Source of the DNA: Melioribacteraceae bacterium
GTDB taxonomy: Bacteria > Bacteroidota > Ignavibacteria > Ignavibacteriales > Melioribacteraceae
Length of the DNA stretch: 37,093 nt
Direction: 5' to 3'
Assembly: GCA_026983755.1 (NCBI GenBank)
Contig: JALSTL010000163.1
Location: forward strand, 1-37,093
In this document: piece by piece, positions 21,246 to 30,112 of the stretch
How the letters are laid out: the number at the start of each line of letters is the position of its first letter
Numbering within the stretch: position 1 is the stretch's first letter
Notes under the pieces: generated by a model
Seen by the model: only the letters and a program-made list of their open reading frames with translations
The model's database searches: none
Told to the model about the DNA's origin: nothing
Position numbers and translations under genes: made by a program

Positions 21246-21572
21246 ATGAAAGTTAAAAAAGATGATAAAGTAATTGTTATTGCCGGTAACTATATAGGAA
21301 AAACCGGAAAAATATTAAAGGTGTTTCCTAAAAAAAACAGAATTATTGTTGAAGGTGTTAATATTAGAAAAAGGCATACTAAAGCAAATCAACAAAATCC
21401 GCAAGGCGGAATTATTGAAAAAGAATTACCTATTGATGCTTCAAATGTTATGCTTTTAGACCCTAAAACAAATGAACCGACCAGAATCGGTAAAAAAATA
21501 ATTATAGATGATAAAACAGGTAAAAAAAAATCAGTAAGAATAAGTAGAAAAAGTGGAGAAATGTTGTCGTAA
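21246..21572 (+). CDS. rplX: 50S ribosomal protein L24 (uL24)
   Basis: 108 residues. An N-terminal KOW motif ([20 protein letters not shown]) is followed by [20 protein letters not shown] and a C-terminal beta-rich tail. L24 is an assembly initiator that binds the 5' end of 23S rRNA. The ATG has ATAAAGGAATTCAA upstream, overlapping the end of rplN. rplE follows after 21 bases. Confidence 0.96.
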   Translation: MKVKKDDKVIVIAGNYIGKTGKILKVFPKKNRIIVEGVNIRKRHTKANQQNPQGGIIEKELPIDASNVMLLDPKTNEPTRIGKKIIIDDKTGKKKSVRISRKSGEMLS

Positions 21573-21593
21573 AAAGACAATAACTAAGAAGCT

Positions 21594-22214
21594 ATGGCCG
21601 ATAAAACAAAAAAAACAGAAAAAAAAGATTTAAAATTGAAAAACACCGAAGAAAAAAAAATAATGCCCAGACTTGAAGAAAAATATAAAAAAGAAATTGC
21701 ACCTAACTTGATGAAACAATTTAACTATAAAAGTTCAATGCAAATTCCCAAGCTTGAAAAAATTGTTTTGAATATGGGACTGGGTGCTGCCGTTCAAGAT
21801 TCAAAGCTAATTGGAGAAGCGGTTGCGGATTTGGAAATGATAGTTGGACAAAAAGCACAGATACGAAAAGCAAAGAAATCCATTTCCAATTTTAAATTAA
21901 GAGAAGGAATGCAAATAGGTGCTAAAGTTACTTTGCGAAGAAAAAAAATGTATGAGTTTTTAGATAGACTGATAACAATTGCAATGCCCAGAATACGAGA
22001 CTTCAGAGGAATTTCCGATAAATCTTTTGACGGAAGGGGAAATTATACATTGGGAATAAAAGAACATATTATCTTTCCCGAAATAAATATAGATAAAGTT
22101 AACAGAGTTTTGGGAATGGATATTACATTTGTAACTTCTTCCAAAACGGATAAAGAAGCATTCGAATTATTAAAATCTTTCGGAATGCCTTTTAGAAAAA
22201 AAGAAATTCAATAG
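21594..22214 (+). CDS. rplE: 50S ribosomal protein L5 (uL5), possibly with an N-terminal extension
   Basis: The core from [20 protein letters not shown] onward matches L5, with [20 protein letters not shown], a 5S rRNA/P-site loop and [20 protein letters not shown]. From the ATG at 21594 the protein is 206 residues and carries a 23-residue lysine/glutamate-rich leader. From the internal ATG at 21663 it is 183 residues, closer to the family length. CTAAGAAGCT before 21594 is a poor Shine-Dalgarno, and AAGAAAAAAAAATA before 21663 is no better. L5 binds 5S rRNA in the central protuberance. The start is undecided. Confidence 0.94.
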   Translation: MADKTKKTEKKDLKLKNTEEKKIMPRLEEKYKKEIAPNLMKQFNYKSSMQIPKLEKIVLNMGLGAAVQDSKLIGEAVADLEMIVGQKAQIRKAKKSISNFKLREGMQIGAKVTLRRKKMYEFLDRLITIAMPRIRDFRGISDKSFDGRGNYTLGIKEHIIFPEINIDKVNRVLGMDITFVTSSKTDKEAFELLKSFGMPFRKKEIQ

Positions 22215-22230
22215 AAATTAAAGGAATTAT

Positions 22231-22500
22231 ATGTCAAGAAAATCTTTAATTGCAAGAGAAGAAAAAAGAAGAAAATTAGTCAACAAATATGCAGCACTAA
22301 GAAAAGAATTAAAAGAAAAAGGTGATTACGAAGGTCTGCAAAAATTACCCAGAAATTCATCACCAATCAGGTTAAGAAATAGATGTATAATGACCGGAAG
22401 ACCAAGGGGTTATAATAGAAAATTCGGAGTCTCAAGGTTGGTTTTCAGAGAACTTGCATTAAAAGGTGAAATTCCAGGAATTAAAAAATCCAGCTGGTAA
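22231..22500 (+). CDS. rpsN: 30S ribosomal protein S14 (uS14), zinc-free form
   Basis: 89 residues with [40 protein letters not shown] and [20 protein letters not shown]. The longer length and the lack of two CxxC pairs (only one cysteine) mark the C-minus form rather than the 61-residue zinc-binding form. S14 completes the 30S head late in assembly. AAAGGAATTAT precedes the ATG. It lies between rplE and rpsH, the standard order. Confidence 0.97.
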   Translation: MSRKSLIAREEKRRKLVNKYAALRKELKEKGDYEGLQKLPRNSSPIRLRNRCIMTGRPRGYNRKFGVSRLVFRELALKGEIPGIKKSSW

Positions 22501-22518
22501 TAGATAGGAGATTTATAA

Positions 22519-22914
22519 ATGCCCGTTACAGATCCGATAGCAGATTATTTAACTAGAATTAGAAATGCCGTTAAAGCAAAAAAGAAATTCGTAGAAGTTC
22601 CGTCTTCTAATATGAAATTAAAAATAACGGAATTACTTAAAGAAAATTATTTTATAAAAGACTTTAACGTTATTGAAGATAAAAAACAAAATATTATTAG
22701 AATATATCTTAAATATATTAACGGAGAACCGTCAATAACCGGATTGAAAAGAATTAGTACGCCCGGTTTAAGAACTTATGTGGATAAAAATAATATTCCG
22801 CGTGTTCTAAACGGATTAGGTTTGGCAATCCTTTCAACTTCTAAAGGATTGTTATCGGATAAACAAGCAAAAAAAGAATCAATTGGTGGCGAAATAATTT
22901 GCCATGTATGGTAA
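22519..22914 (+). CDS. rpsH: 30S ribosomal protein S8 (uS8)
   Basis: 131 residues beginning [20 protein letters not shown], with [20 protein letters not shown] and the C-terminal [21 protein letters not shown]8 binds the central domain of 16S rRNA. In enteric bacteria it is the translational repressor of the spc operon through a site near the rplE start. I see no obvious copy of that structure here. TAGGAGATTTATAA gives a strong ribosome binding site. Confidence 0.97.
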   Translation: MPVTDPIADYLTRIRNAVKAKKKFVEVPSSNMKLKITELLKENYFIKDFNVIEDKKQNIIRIYLKYINGEPSITGLKRISTPGLRTYVDKNNIPRVLNGLGLAILSTSKGLLSDKQAKKESIGGEIICHVW

Positions 22915-22940
22915 TTAATTTAGTTACGGAGTAAAAATAA

Positions 22941-23474
22941 GTGTCTAGAGTAGGTAAAAAACCCATTGATATTAAAAATATAGAATTAACACAAACAGGT
23001 AATATCATTAAGGTAAAAGGTAAATTCGGTGAACTCGAAAAAAGTTTTCATCCTAATATGAAAATTAAAGTTGAAGACAATCAACTAATTGTAGAACGAC
23101 CGGACGATCAAAGAGAAAACAGAGCTTTGCACGGACTTACAAGAGCTTTGTTGAACAATATGGTGCAAGGTGTGTCCGAAGGTTTCAGCAAAACACTTGA
23201 TATTATTGGCGTTGGTTACAAAGCGGAACTTAAAGGAAAAAATTTACTTTTGGTAATAGGGTATTCGCATCCAATATATTTTATACCGCCGGAAGAAATT
23301 AAATTGGAAGTTCCAAACCCTACACAAATAAAAATTTCGGGTTGCGATAAAGAACTTGTTGGTCAAATTGCTGCAAAAATAAGATCATTTAGAAAGCCGG
23401 AGCCTTATAAAGGAAAAGGAATTAAATATTCTGACGAAATTATTATTCGTAAAGCAGGTAAAACAGCCGGTTAA
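22941..23474 (+). CDS. rplF: 50S ribosomal protein L6 (uL6)
   Basis: 177 residues. It begins SRVGKKPIDI after the start codon, contains LHGLTRALLNNMVQGVSEGF and ends with PEPYKGKGIKYSDEIIIRKA plus GKTAG. The two repeated domains of L6 are visible. It binds next to the sarcin-ricin loop. The start is GTG at 22941 with TACGGAGTAAAAATAA upstream. rplR follows after 16 bases. Confidence 0.97.
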   Translation: MSRVGKKPIDIKNIELTQTGNIIKVKGKFGELEKSFHPNMKIKVEDNQLIVERPDDQRENRALHGLTRALLNNMVQGVSEGFSKTLDIIGVGYKAELKGKNLLLVIGYSHPIYFIPPEEIKLEVPNPTQIKISGCDKELVGQIAAKIRSFRKPEPYKGKGIKYSDEIIIRKAGKTAG

Positions 23475-23490
23475 TTGAGGTTTATTTAAT

Positions 23491-23844
23491 ATGCAAAATA
23501 AAAGATTTAAAAAGAAAATAAAGATAAGAAAAAAAATTATGGGTACAGCAAATAAACCGAGAATTTCGGTATTCAGAAGCTTGAACCAAATTTATGCCCA
23601 AATTATTGACGATACAACCGGAAAAACTTTAGTAGCGGAGTCATCACTTTCCAAAGATTTGAAGCAAGAAATTAAAAAAGTTTCCGGAAAAATTGAAAAG
23701 AGTAGAATTGTTGGTAAAAGCTTAGCTCAAAAAGCAATGGCTAAAGGAATTAACACCGTGGTCTTCGATAGAAACGGATATAAATACCATGGCAGAGTAA
23801 AAGCTGTAGCAGAAGGTGCCAGAGAAGGCGGACTTAAATTTTAA
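23491..23844 (+). CDS. rplR: 50S ribosomal protein L18 (uL18)
   Basis: 117 residues with [40 protein letters not shown] and the C-terminal [20 protein letters not shown] followed by AREGGLKF. L18 binds 5S rRNA with L5. The basic N-terminal tail is typical. TTGAGGTTTATTTAAT precedes the ATG. Unusually, the next gene is not rpsE but a tRNA, starting 13 bases after the stop. Confidence 0.97.
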   Translation: MQNKRFKKKIKIRKKIMGTANKPRISVFRSLNQIYAQIIDDTTGKTLVAESSLSKDLKQEIKKVSGKIEKSRIVGKSLAQKAMAKGINTVVFDRNGYKYHGRVKAVAEGAREGGLKF

Positions 23845-23857
23845 ATACTATTTATTA

Positions 23858-23928
23858 TGCCGGATCGTCTAATGGTAGGACAACGGTCTTTGACGCCGTA
23901 TGTAGAGGTTCGAATCCTCTTCCGGCAA
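23858..23928 (+). tRNA. trnQ: tRNA-Gln (anticodon TTG)
   Basis: A complete 71-base cloverleaf. The acceptor is TGCCGGA with TCCGGCA (7 bp), the D-arm is GTCT/GGAC with GG in the loop, and the anticodon stem is ACGGT/GCCGT around CTTTGAC, giving anticodon TTG at 23890-23892. The T-arm is AGAGG/CCTCT around TTCGAAT. A T at position 1 is usual for bacterial tRNA-Gln. The discriminator is A and CCA is not encoded. It lies inside the spc-type operon between rplR and rpsE, so it is probably released from the mRNA by RNase P and a 3' nuclease. Confidence 0.96.
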
Positions 23929-23959
23929 CAAATAAAACAGCGATATTAAGGAGCAAAAA

Positions 23960-24466
23960 TTGAAATATCAAAAAGTTAGCGGATTAGATTCTTTAAAAGA
24001 AAAGGTAGTACACATAAACCGTGTTGCTAAAGTTGTAAAAGGTGGTAGAAGATTTAGCTTTAATGCAATCGTAGTTGTTGGCGATGGTAACGGACATGTT
24101 GGCGTTGGTTTGGGTAAAGCAAACGAAGTTTCCGATGCAATTTCCAAAGGTATAGACGATGCAAAAAAAAATGTGTATAGAGTACCAATTGTTAAAGGAA
24201 CAATACCACATACAATTATTGGAAAATACGGTGCCGGCAAAGTATTATTAAAACCCGCTTCTCATGGTACCGGGTTAATTGCTGGCGGAGGTGTTAGAGC
24301 TGTTTTGGAATTAGCCGGTGTTCACGATGTTTTAACTAAATCCCTCGGCTCAAGTAATCCGCATAATCAAGTAAAAGCAACTTTACAAGGGTTGCTAAAC
24401 GTAATAGATGCAAGAACAATGGCAGCCAAAAGAGGTATGGAAGTTGCTCAATTGTTTAATTCTTAA
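23960..24466 (+). CDS. rpsE: 30S ribosomal protein S5 (uS5)
   Basis: 168 residues. The double-stranded-RNA-binding N-terminal domain includes [20 protein letters not shown] and [20 protein letters not shown], and the C-terminal domain includes [21 protein letters not shown]5 helps shape the mRNA entry site, and changes in its GGRRFSF loop affect fidelity and spectinomycin sensitivity. The loop looks wild-type. The start is TTG at 23960 with TTAAGGAGC upstream. It is separated from rplR by the tRNA-Gln gene. Confidence 0.97.
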   Translation: MKYQKVSGLDSLKEKVVHINRVAKVVKGGRRFSFNAIVVVGDGNGHVGVGLGKANEVSDAISKGIDDAKKNVYRVPIVKGTIPHTIIGKYGAGKVLLKPASHGTGLIAGGGVRAVLELAGVHDVLTKSLGSSNPHNQVKATLQGLLNVIDARTMAAKRGMEVAQLFNS

Positions 24467-24477
24467 CTGAGGTAATA

Positions 24478-24660
24478 ATGGCTAAACAATTAAAAATTAC
24501 TCAAACTAAAAGTATTATAGATAGACCCAAAGATCAAAAGCGTACTATCAAAGCTTTGGGTTTAGGAAGACCAAACTATGTGAGAATTCATAATGATTCT
24601 CCTCAAATAAGAGGAATGGTTAATAAAGTATCTCATTTGGTTAAAGTAGAAGAAATTTAA
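24478..24660 (+). CDS. rpmD: 50S ribosomal protein L30 (uL30)
   Basis: 60 residues: [40 protein letters not shown] and [18 protein letters not shown]. This is the short bacterial L30, on the 50S surface near 5S rRNA. It follows rpsE by 11 bases with ACTGAGGTAATA before the ATG, and rplO follows after 15 bases. Some lineages lack rpmD, but it is kept here. Confidence 0.96.
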   Translation: MAKQLKITQTKSIIDRPKDQKRTIKALGLGRPNYVRIHNDSPQIRGMVNKVSHLVKVEEI

Positions 24661-24675
24661 GTTTAAGGAAATAAT

Positions 24676-25134
24676 ATGGATATATTAAGTAACTTAAAAT
24701 ATGCGAAAGGTTCTATAAAAAAAAGGAAAAGAATAGGACGTGGTGAAGGTACAGGCCGAGGTGGAACCGCCACCAAAGGGATGAACGGACAAAAATCGCG
24801 TTCGGGTTTTAAATACAGAGCCTGGTTCGAAGGTGGACAAATGCCTTTACAAAGAAGAGTTCCTAAACGTGGTTTTACAAATGTATTTAAAATTAAATAT
24901 CAAAACGTTAATGTTGATAAATTACAAAAATTAGTTGAAGCTAATAAAATTAAAGATACCGTTAATGCCAAAACTTTATACGAAGCAGGCGTTATTTCAA
25001 AACCGAATACTCCATTTAAAATTTTGGGCAATGGAGAATTAAAAGCAAAATTAAATGTAGAAGCAAAATATTTTAGTAAAACAGCAAAAGAAAAAATAGA
25101 AGCTGCCGGTGGTAAAATTAGTGAGATTAAATAA
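24676..25134 (+). CDS. rplO: 50S ribosomal protein L15 (uL15)
   Basis: 152 residues. The glycine-rich N-terminal extension that threads into 23S rRNA is clear (GRGEGTGRGGTATKGMNGQK, SRSGFKYRAWFEGGQMPLQR, RVPKRGFTN). The C-terminal globular part ends KEKIEAAGGKISEIK. L15 acts late in 50S assembly. TTTAAGGAAATAAT precedes the ATG. It ends 3 bases before secY. Confidence 0.97.
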   Translation: MDILSNLKYAKGSIKKRKRIGRGEGTGRGGTATKGMNGQKSRSGFKYRAWFEGGQMPLQRRVPKRGFTNVFKIKYQNVNVDKLQKLVEANKIKDTVNAKTLYEAGVISKPNTPFKILGNGELKAKLNVEAKYFSKTAKEKIEAAGGKISEIK

Positions 25135-25137
25135 TTA

Positions 25138-26475
25138 ATGGGAAAATTTCAGGAAACTTTTAGGAATATTTTTAAGATACCGGAATTAAGACAACGAATT
25201 CTTTATACGTTGGCACTTTTGGTAATTGTTAGAATAGGAGCTCACATAACTTTACCGGGTATAGATTCATACCTACTATCCGAAGCAATGAAAAATAGAA
25301 CTTCGGATAATTTATTAGGTATGTACGATATGTTTGTTGGCGGAGCTTTTAAAAATGCCGCTATCTTTGCTTTAGGTATTATGCCGTATATTTCCGCTTC
25401 AATTATAATACAATTAGGCGGTGCAGTTATTCCATATTTTCAAAAATTACAAAAAGAAGGTGAAGAAGGTAGAAAAAAAATTACGCAACTAACTAGATAC
25501 GGAACGGTTTTAATATCTATGTTCCAAGCAATCGGTGTGGTAATGGGTGTAATTCTTAATACTAATTTTAACGGAGTTTCCGTGGTACCGCAAGAAATAC
25601 GTGGTATTGGTTTTATAGTTTCGTCAGTTATATTTTTGGTTGCCGGTACAATTTTTATGATGTGGATTGGTGAGCAAATAACCGATAAGGGAATAGGAAA
25701 TGGTATTTCATTAATTATTTTTATTGGTATTATAAACAGATTGCCCTTTGCCATGTTAGACGAATATAGGTTAGTTAGTTCCGGAAGCCAAAATATTGTA
25801 ATTGAAATTGCTATACTAATATTTATGGCTTTTATTATTGCCGGTATTGTTTATGTAACCGAAGGAACAAGAAGAATACCCGTTCAATATGCTAAAAGAG
25901 TTGTTGGCAGAAAAGTTTATGGCGGTGTAACTCAATACATTCCGCTTAAAGTTAATACTGCAGGGGTAATGCCAATTATATTTGCACAAGCAATTATGTT
26001 TTTACCAAGTACGTTATTTTCATTTTTCCCGAATAACGAATTTATTCAAACATTAGCCGGTTATTTTTCATATACGTCTTTTACTTATTCATTTATATAC
26101 TTTTTTATGATTGTGTTCTTTACATATTTTTATACCGCTATTGCGTTTAATCCACAAGAAGTTGCCGAAAATATGAAAAAGCAAGGCGGTTTTGTTCCTG
26201 GTATAAGACCGGGTAAACCAACATCTGAATTTATAGATAACATTTTAACTAAAATAACATTACCCGGCTCTATATTTTTGGGAATAGTAGCTATTTTACC
26301 GGCATTTGTTTCTAGAATGGGTGTTTCGCCAAGCTTTGCATCATTTTTTGGCGGAACAAGTCTTTTAATTTTGGTGGGAGTTGCTCTGGATACTTTACAG
26401 CAAATAGAATCTCATTTGTTAATGAGGCATTATGACGGATTTATGAAATCCGGTAAATTAAAGGGACGTAGGTAG
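25138..26475 (+). CDS. secY: Preprotein translocase subunit SecY
   Basis: 445 residues with about ten hydrophobic segments, the SecY channel. Recognisable parts are TLPGIDSYLLSEA after TM1, the plug-region GMYDMFVGGAFKNAAIFALG, the cytosolic loops (QYAKRVVGRKVYGGVTQYIP; PQEVAENMKKQGGFVPGIRP) that contact SecA and the ribosome, and a basic C-terminus. It is the inner-membrane pore and partners SecE (325). The ATG is 3 bases after rplO with no separate strong Shine-Dalgarno, so translation is probably coupled. map follows directly; the adk often found here is absent. Confidence 0.97.
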   Translation: MGKFQETFRNIFKIPELRQRILYTLALLVIVRIGAHITLPGIDSYLLSEAMKNRTSDNLLGMYDMFVGGAFKNAAIFALGIMPYISASIIIQLGGAVIPYFQKLQKEGEEGRKKITQLTRYGTVLISMFQAIGVVMGVILNTNFNGVSVVPQEIRGIGFIVSSVIFLVAGTIFMMWIGEQITDKGIGNGISLIIFIGIINRLPFAMLDEYRLVSSGSQNIVIEIAILIFMAFIIAGIVYVTEGTRRIPVQYAKRVVGRKVYGGVTQYIPLKVNTAGVMPIIFAQAIMFLPSTLFSFFPNNEFIQTLAGYFSYTSFTYSFIYFFMIVFFTYFYTAIAFNPQEVAENMKKQGGFVPGIRPGKPTSEFIDNILTKITLPGSIFLGIVAILPAFVSRMGVSPSFASFFGGTSLLILVGVALDTLQQIESHLLMRHYDGFMKSGKLKGRR

Positions 26476-26485
26476 CGTTAATATT

Positions 26486-27247
26486 TTGATTGTTATTAAA
26501 AGTAAAAAGGAAATTGATTTTATAAGAGAAAGTTCTAAAATTGTTGCGGAAACTCTTCAATTAGTAAAAAATTTTGCTAAACCTGGTACAACAACATTAG
26601 AACTAGATAAAATTGCTGAAGATTACATATTAAGTAATAACGGTATTCCTGCTTTTAAAGGATACCCACAAGTTGGAACCATAGATTTTCCGGGTACAAT
26701 TTGTGCTTCAATTAATGAAGAAGTTGTACATGGAATTCCCGGAAATAAAAAGTTAAAAGATGGAGATATAATTTCTATAGATATTGGTGTTCTTAAAAAT
26801 GGTTTTTATGGTGATGCCGCTTTAACCGTTGCAGTTGGTACCATTGATGAAGAAAAAAAGAGATTAATGGATGCAACGGAAAAATCTTTGTATATTGGTA
26901 TTGAGCAAGCAAAAAAAGGAAATAGAATAGGTGATATTTCGGCTGCCATTCAAGAATTTATAGAAAAACAAGGATACTCGATAGTTAGGGATTTGTGTGG
27001 ACACGGTGTTGGGAAAAAGTTACATGAAGATCCACAAATTCCAAATTTCGGTATTCCAGGTACCGGACCTAAAATTAAAAACGGAATGACATTGGCAATT
27101 GAACCAATGATTAATTTAGGAACACATAAAGTTAACGTTGCATCTGACGGTTGGACAATATATACAAGCGATAGAAAACCATCAGCGCATTTTGAACATA
27201 CAATTGCAATTATAAATGATAGAGCGGAAATATTATCGGTTAGTTAA
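26486..27247 (+). CDS. map: Methionine aminopeptidase, type I
   Basis: 253 residues with the pita-bread fold and all five metal ligands: D99 and D110 (in [15 protein letters not shown]), H173 ([12 protein letters not shown]), E206 (AIEPMINLG) and E237 (FEHTIAI). It removes the initiator methionine from nascent proteins. There is no N-terminal zinc-finger extension. The start is taken as TTG at 26486, 10 bases after secY. No in-frame ATG lies nearby and the family begins at about this point. The Shine-Dalgarno is weak. infA starts 2 bases after the stop. Confidence 0.95.
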   Translation: MIVIKSKKEIDFIRESSKIVAETLQLVKNFAKPGTTTLELDKIAEDYILSNNGIPAFKGYPQVGTIDFPGTICASINEEVVHGIPGNKKLKDGDIISIDIGVLKNGFYGDAALTVAVGTIDEEKKRLMDATEKSLYIGIEQAKKGNRIGDISAAIQEFIEKQGYSIVRDLCGHGVGKKLHEDPQIPNFGIPGTGPKIKNGMTLAIEPMINLGTHKVNVASDGWTIYTSDRKPSAHFEHTIAIINDRAEILSVS

Positions 27248-27249
27248 AA

Positions 27250-27468
27250 ATGGCAAAACAAGAATCAATAAAAGTTGACGGAATTATAACGGAAACATTA
27301 CCGAATGCTAATTTCAAAGTACGTTTGGAAAACGGTCACGAAATACATGCTCATATTTCCGGTAAAATGAGAATGTATTTTATCAAAATTCTTGTTGGTG
27401 ATAAAGTTGCGGTGGAATTATCACCCTATGATTTAAATAAAGGAAGAATTACATACAGGTATAAATAG
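27250..27468 (+). CDS. infA: Translation initiation factor IF-1
   Basis: 72 residues, the invariant length, with [40 protein letters not shown] and [17 protein letters not shown]-1 is an OB-fold protein that blocks the A site during initiation. It lies in the secY-map-infA-rpmJ order seen in many Gram-positive and FCB bacteria. It starts 2 bases after map, so translation is probably coupled. Confidence 0.98.
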   Translation: MAKQESIKVDGIITETLPNANFKVRLENGHEIHAHISGKMRMYFIKILVGDKVAVELSPYDLNKGRITYRYK

Positions 27469-27479
27469 CGGAGCTGGAA

Positions 27480-27593
27480 ATGAAAGTAAGAGCATCTGTA
27501 AAAAAAATGTGTGACCATTGTAAAATAATTAAAAGAAATGGCACAGTAAGAGTGATTTGTAAAAATCCGAAACATAAACAACGTCAAGGTTAA
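27480..27593 (+). CDS. rpmJ: 50S ribosomal protein L36 (bL36), zinc-binding form
   Basis: 37 residues: [20 protein letters not shown], then [17 protein letters not shown]. The zinc ribbon is complete, with C11, C14, C27 and H32. It is the smallest 50S protein and binds domain V of 23S rRNA. GCGGAGCTGGAA gives a good ribosome binding site before the ATG. This is the C-plus form, in contrast to the cysteine-free L33 and S14 forms in the same cluster. rpsM follows after 23 bases. Confidence 0.97.
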   Translation: MKVRASVKKMCDHCKIIKRNGTVRVICKNPKHKQRQG

Positions 27594-27616
27594 ACCAATT
27601 TTAGGAGATAAATAAT

Positions 27617-27997
27617 TTGGCTCGTATAGCAGGGGTTGATTTACCAAAACAAAAAAAAGCATTTATTGGTCTTACGTATATTTACGGTATTGGAAAGCAT
27701 ACATCGTATTATATTTTAGATAAAGCAAAAGTAGATCCCAATAAAAAAGTAGCGGATTTATCCGACGAAGAAATTGCAAAAATAAGAGCAATAATGACTG
27801 CAGAATTAAAAGTTGAGGGAGCACTAAGAAGTGAAGTGCAACAAAATATCAAACGGCTTATGGATATAGGTTGTTACAGAGGATTAAGACACCGAAGAGG
27901 TTTACCCGTAAGAGGACAAAGAACAAAAACAAATGCCAGAACAAGAAAAGGTAAAAAAAGAACAGTTGCCGGAAAGAAAAAAGCTCCGGGTAAATAA
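27617..27997 (+). CDS. rpsM: 30S ribosomal protein S13 (uS13)
   Basis: 126 residues. It starts [20 protein letters not shown] after the start codon, has [30 protein letters not shown] and a basic C-terminal tail that contacts P-site tRNA. It bridges to L5 and the 23S A-site finger. The start is TTG at 27617 with TTAGGAGATAAATAA upstream. It opens the alpha-type operon rpsM-rpsK-rpsD-rpoA-rplQ. Confidence 0.97.
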   Translation: MARIAGVDLPKQKKAFIGLTYIYGIGKHTSYYILDKAKVDPNKKVADLSDEEIAKIRAIMTAELKVEGALRSEVQQNIKRLMDIGCYRGLRHRRGLPVRGQRTKTNARTRKGKKRTVAGKKKAPGK

Positions 27998-28034
27998 CTA
28001 GCGGTAATAAAATTAAATAATAAGGAGATTTGTC

Positions 28035-28421
28035 TTGGCAAAATCTACAAGAAGATCAAAAAAGAAAATACACGTTGATGCTGTTGGAGTTGCTCATATT
28101 AAAGCATCGTTCAATAATGTATTGGTTACAATTACCGATGTTTACGGAAATACTATTTCATGGTCAACAGCCGGTAAAAACGGATTTAAAGGTTCAAGAA
28201 AAAATACACCTTATGCCGCTCAAGTAACTGCAGAGGCCGCTGCTAAAGAAGCATTTGACCTCGGATTAAAAAGAGTGGATGTTTTAATCAAAGGTCCAGG
28301 TGCCGGAAGAGATGCGGCAATAAGGGCATTAAATACTGCCGGCTTACATATTATGTCTATTAAAGATATTACTCCCATACCGCATAATGGTTGTAGGCCG
28401 CCTAAACGCAGAAGAGTTTAA
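28035..28421 (+). CDS. rpsK: 30S ribosomal protein S11 (uS11)
   Basis: 128 residues with [40 protein letters not shown] and the terminal [19 protein letters not shown]11 lies on the platform near the mRNA exit and E-site codon. The NGCR motif is the site of isoaspartate formation in E. coli S11. The start is TTG at 28035 with AATAAGGAG 9 bases upstream, which fixes it. rpsD follows after 35 bases. Confidence 0.97.
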   Translation: MAKSTRRSKKKIHVDAVGVAHIKASFNNVLVTITDVYGNTISWSTAGKNGFKGSRKNTPYAAQVTAEAAAKEAFDLGLKRVDVLIKGPGAGRDAAIRALNTAGLHIMSIKDITPIPHNGCRPPKRRRV

Positions 28422-28456
28422 GAAAAGACGTTAAATTTATAAGGAAATAAATATAG

Positions 28457-29068
28457 ATGGGAAGATATACTGGTCCAAGAGCCAAATTGGTAAGAAAGTT
28501 TGGCGAAAATATTTTTGGTAATCCAAAATTCGATAAAATTTTAAGTAAAAAACCTTATGGTCCCGGGCAACACGGTAGCGGAAGAAAAAGAGTTTCTCAT
28601 TATGGAACCCAATTGAAAGAGAAACAAAAATTAAAAATAATGTACGGTTTATATGAAAGACAATTTAGAAACTATTTTAAAAAAGCAGATAGAATGCGCG
28701 GAATAACTGGTGAAAACTTACTTCAGCTATTGGAAAGACGTTTTGATAACACTGTTTACAGATTAGGGTTTGCCGCAACACGTGCACAAGCAAGGCAATT
28801 AGTTCTTCACCGCCATTTAACAATTAATGGTAAGCTGGTTAATATACCTTCATATCTTTTGAAACCGGGCGACGTTATCGAGGTTAAAAAGAAAAGTAAA
28901 AAATTGGATGTTTTCCATAATGCTTTAAGAATAAGAAAAAGCAACCCTTATGAATGGATTGAAGTAGAAAAAGCAAATTTATCGGGTACATTTGTTTCCA
29001 TACCCGAACGTTCGCAAATACCTGTAAACATAAATGAACAACTTATAGTAGAGTTGTATTCAAAATAA
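28457..29068 (+). CDS. rpsD: 30S ribosomal protein S4 (uS4), zinc-free form
   Basis: 203 residues beginning MGRYTGPRAKLVRKFGENIF, with YGPGQHGSGRKRVSHYGTQL and an S4 RNA-binding fold (LERRFDNTVYRLGFAATRAQ, ARQLVLHRHLTINGKLVNIP). No cysteines are present in the N-terminal region, so it lacks the zinc site that some S4 proteins have. S4 starts 30S assembly and, in enteric bacteria, represses the alpha operon. It keeps its usual place before rpoA. Confidence 0.97.
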   Translation: MGRYTGPRAKLVRKFGENIFGNPKFDKILSKKPYGPGQHGSGRKRVSHYGTQLKEKQKLKIMYGLYERQFRNYFKKADRMRGITGENLLQLLERRFDNTVYRLGFAATRAQARQLVLHRHLTINGKLVNIPSYLLKPGDVIEVKKKSKKLDVFHNALRIRKSNPYEWIEVEKANLSGTFVSIPERSQIPVNINEQLIVELYSK

Positions 29069-29094
29069 TTAAAAATTTAATAAGAGGATTATAA

Positions 29095-30087
29095 ATGAGT
29101 TATCCCTTTATAAAAATGCCAGATGGTGCTATACTTGATGAAAAAACATCAACGCCTAAATTCGGTAAATTTACAATTCAACCCTTGGAAAGAGGTTTCG
29201 GTGTTACGCTTGGAGCAGCTTTTAGAAGAATACTTTTATCTTCACTTACAGGTGCCGCTATTACGGCAATTAAAATTGACGGTGTATTGCACGAGTTCAC
29301 ATCCGTTCCGGGTGTTGTTGAAGATGTTACGGAAATTGTTTTAAATCTTAAAAAAGTTAGAATGAAAGTTCTTAATAAAAAAACTACAAAAATAGAAATT
29401 TCTTTAAACGGACCGGGTAATTTTACTGCGGCAGACATACAAAAAAACTCTGCCGATGTTGAAATACTTAATCCTGAACTTCATATTGCTACATTAAGCG
29501 AAGGAGCAAATTTTAATATAGAATTAAGAATCGGTTTCGGCAAAGGATTTGTTCCTGCCAATAAACAAAATATAAATGAACAAACCATAGGAATTATTCC
29601 TATTGATTCTATTTTTACTCCAATTGAAAATGTTAGATATGATATTGAGAATGTTAGAATAGGTGAAAGTAACGAATATGAAAAATTAAGTATGGAAGTT
29701 ACTACAGACGGCTCTATTACACCGGAAGAAGCTTTATCCGGCGCCGGTGTCATTTTAAGAGATCATATAAATATGTTTATTAATTTTGATATTGAGCAAG
29801 AAGAAGATAAAGTTGATAACGAAAAAGACATTGAATTCGAAAGAATTAAAAAAATACTTTCTACAAGTGTTGACGATTTGGAACTTAGTGTTAGATCTCA
29901 TAATTGTCTTAAAGCCGCAAATATTAAAACAATGGGAGACCTTGTAAGAAGAGATGAAAGCGAAATGTTAAAATTTAGAAACTTTGGTAGAAAATCTTTA
30001 TCCGAACTTATTGATATTGTTGAACAATACAATTTGGAATTCGGAATGGATGTTGACAAATACTTAAATGATAAATCCGAAAAATAA
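29095..30087 (+). CDS. rpoA: DNA-directed RNA polymerase subunit alpha
   Basis: 330 residues. The N-terminal assembly domain (1 to about 235) includes PLERGFGVTLGAAFRRILLS and SLTGAAITAIKIDGV. A short acidic linker leads to the C-terminal domain (about 255-320), with SVRSHNCLKAANIKTMGDLV and FRNFGRKSLSELIDIV. R267 corresponds to E. coli R265, the UP-element-binding arginine. Alpha dimers nucleate polymerase assembly with RpoB and RpoC (3385, 7201). TAAGAGGATTATAA precedes the ATG. rplQ follows after 25 bases. Confidence 0.98.
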   Translation: MSYPFIKMPDGAILDEKTSTPKFGKFTIQPLERGFGVTLGAAFRRILLSSLTGAAITAIKIDGVLHEFTSVPGVVEDVTEIVLNLKKVRMKVLNKKTTKIEISLNGPGNFTAADIQKNSADVEILNPELHIATLSEGANFNIELRIGFGKGFVPANKQNINEQTIGIIPIDSIFTPIENVRYDIENVRIGESNEYEKLSMEVTTDGSITPEEALSGAGVILRDHINMFINFDIEQEEDKVDNEKDIEFERIKKILSTSVDDLELSVRSHNCLKAANIKTMGDLVRRDESEMLKFRNFGRKSLSELIDIVEQYNLEFGMDVDKYLNDKSEK

Positions 30088-30112
30088 TCAAATTCTATAA
30101 AAGGTAGATATA

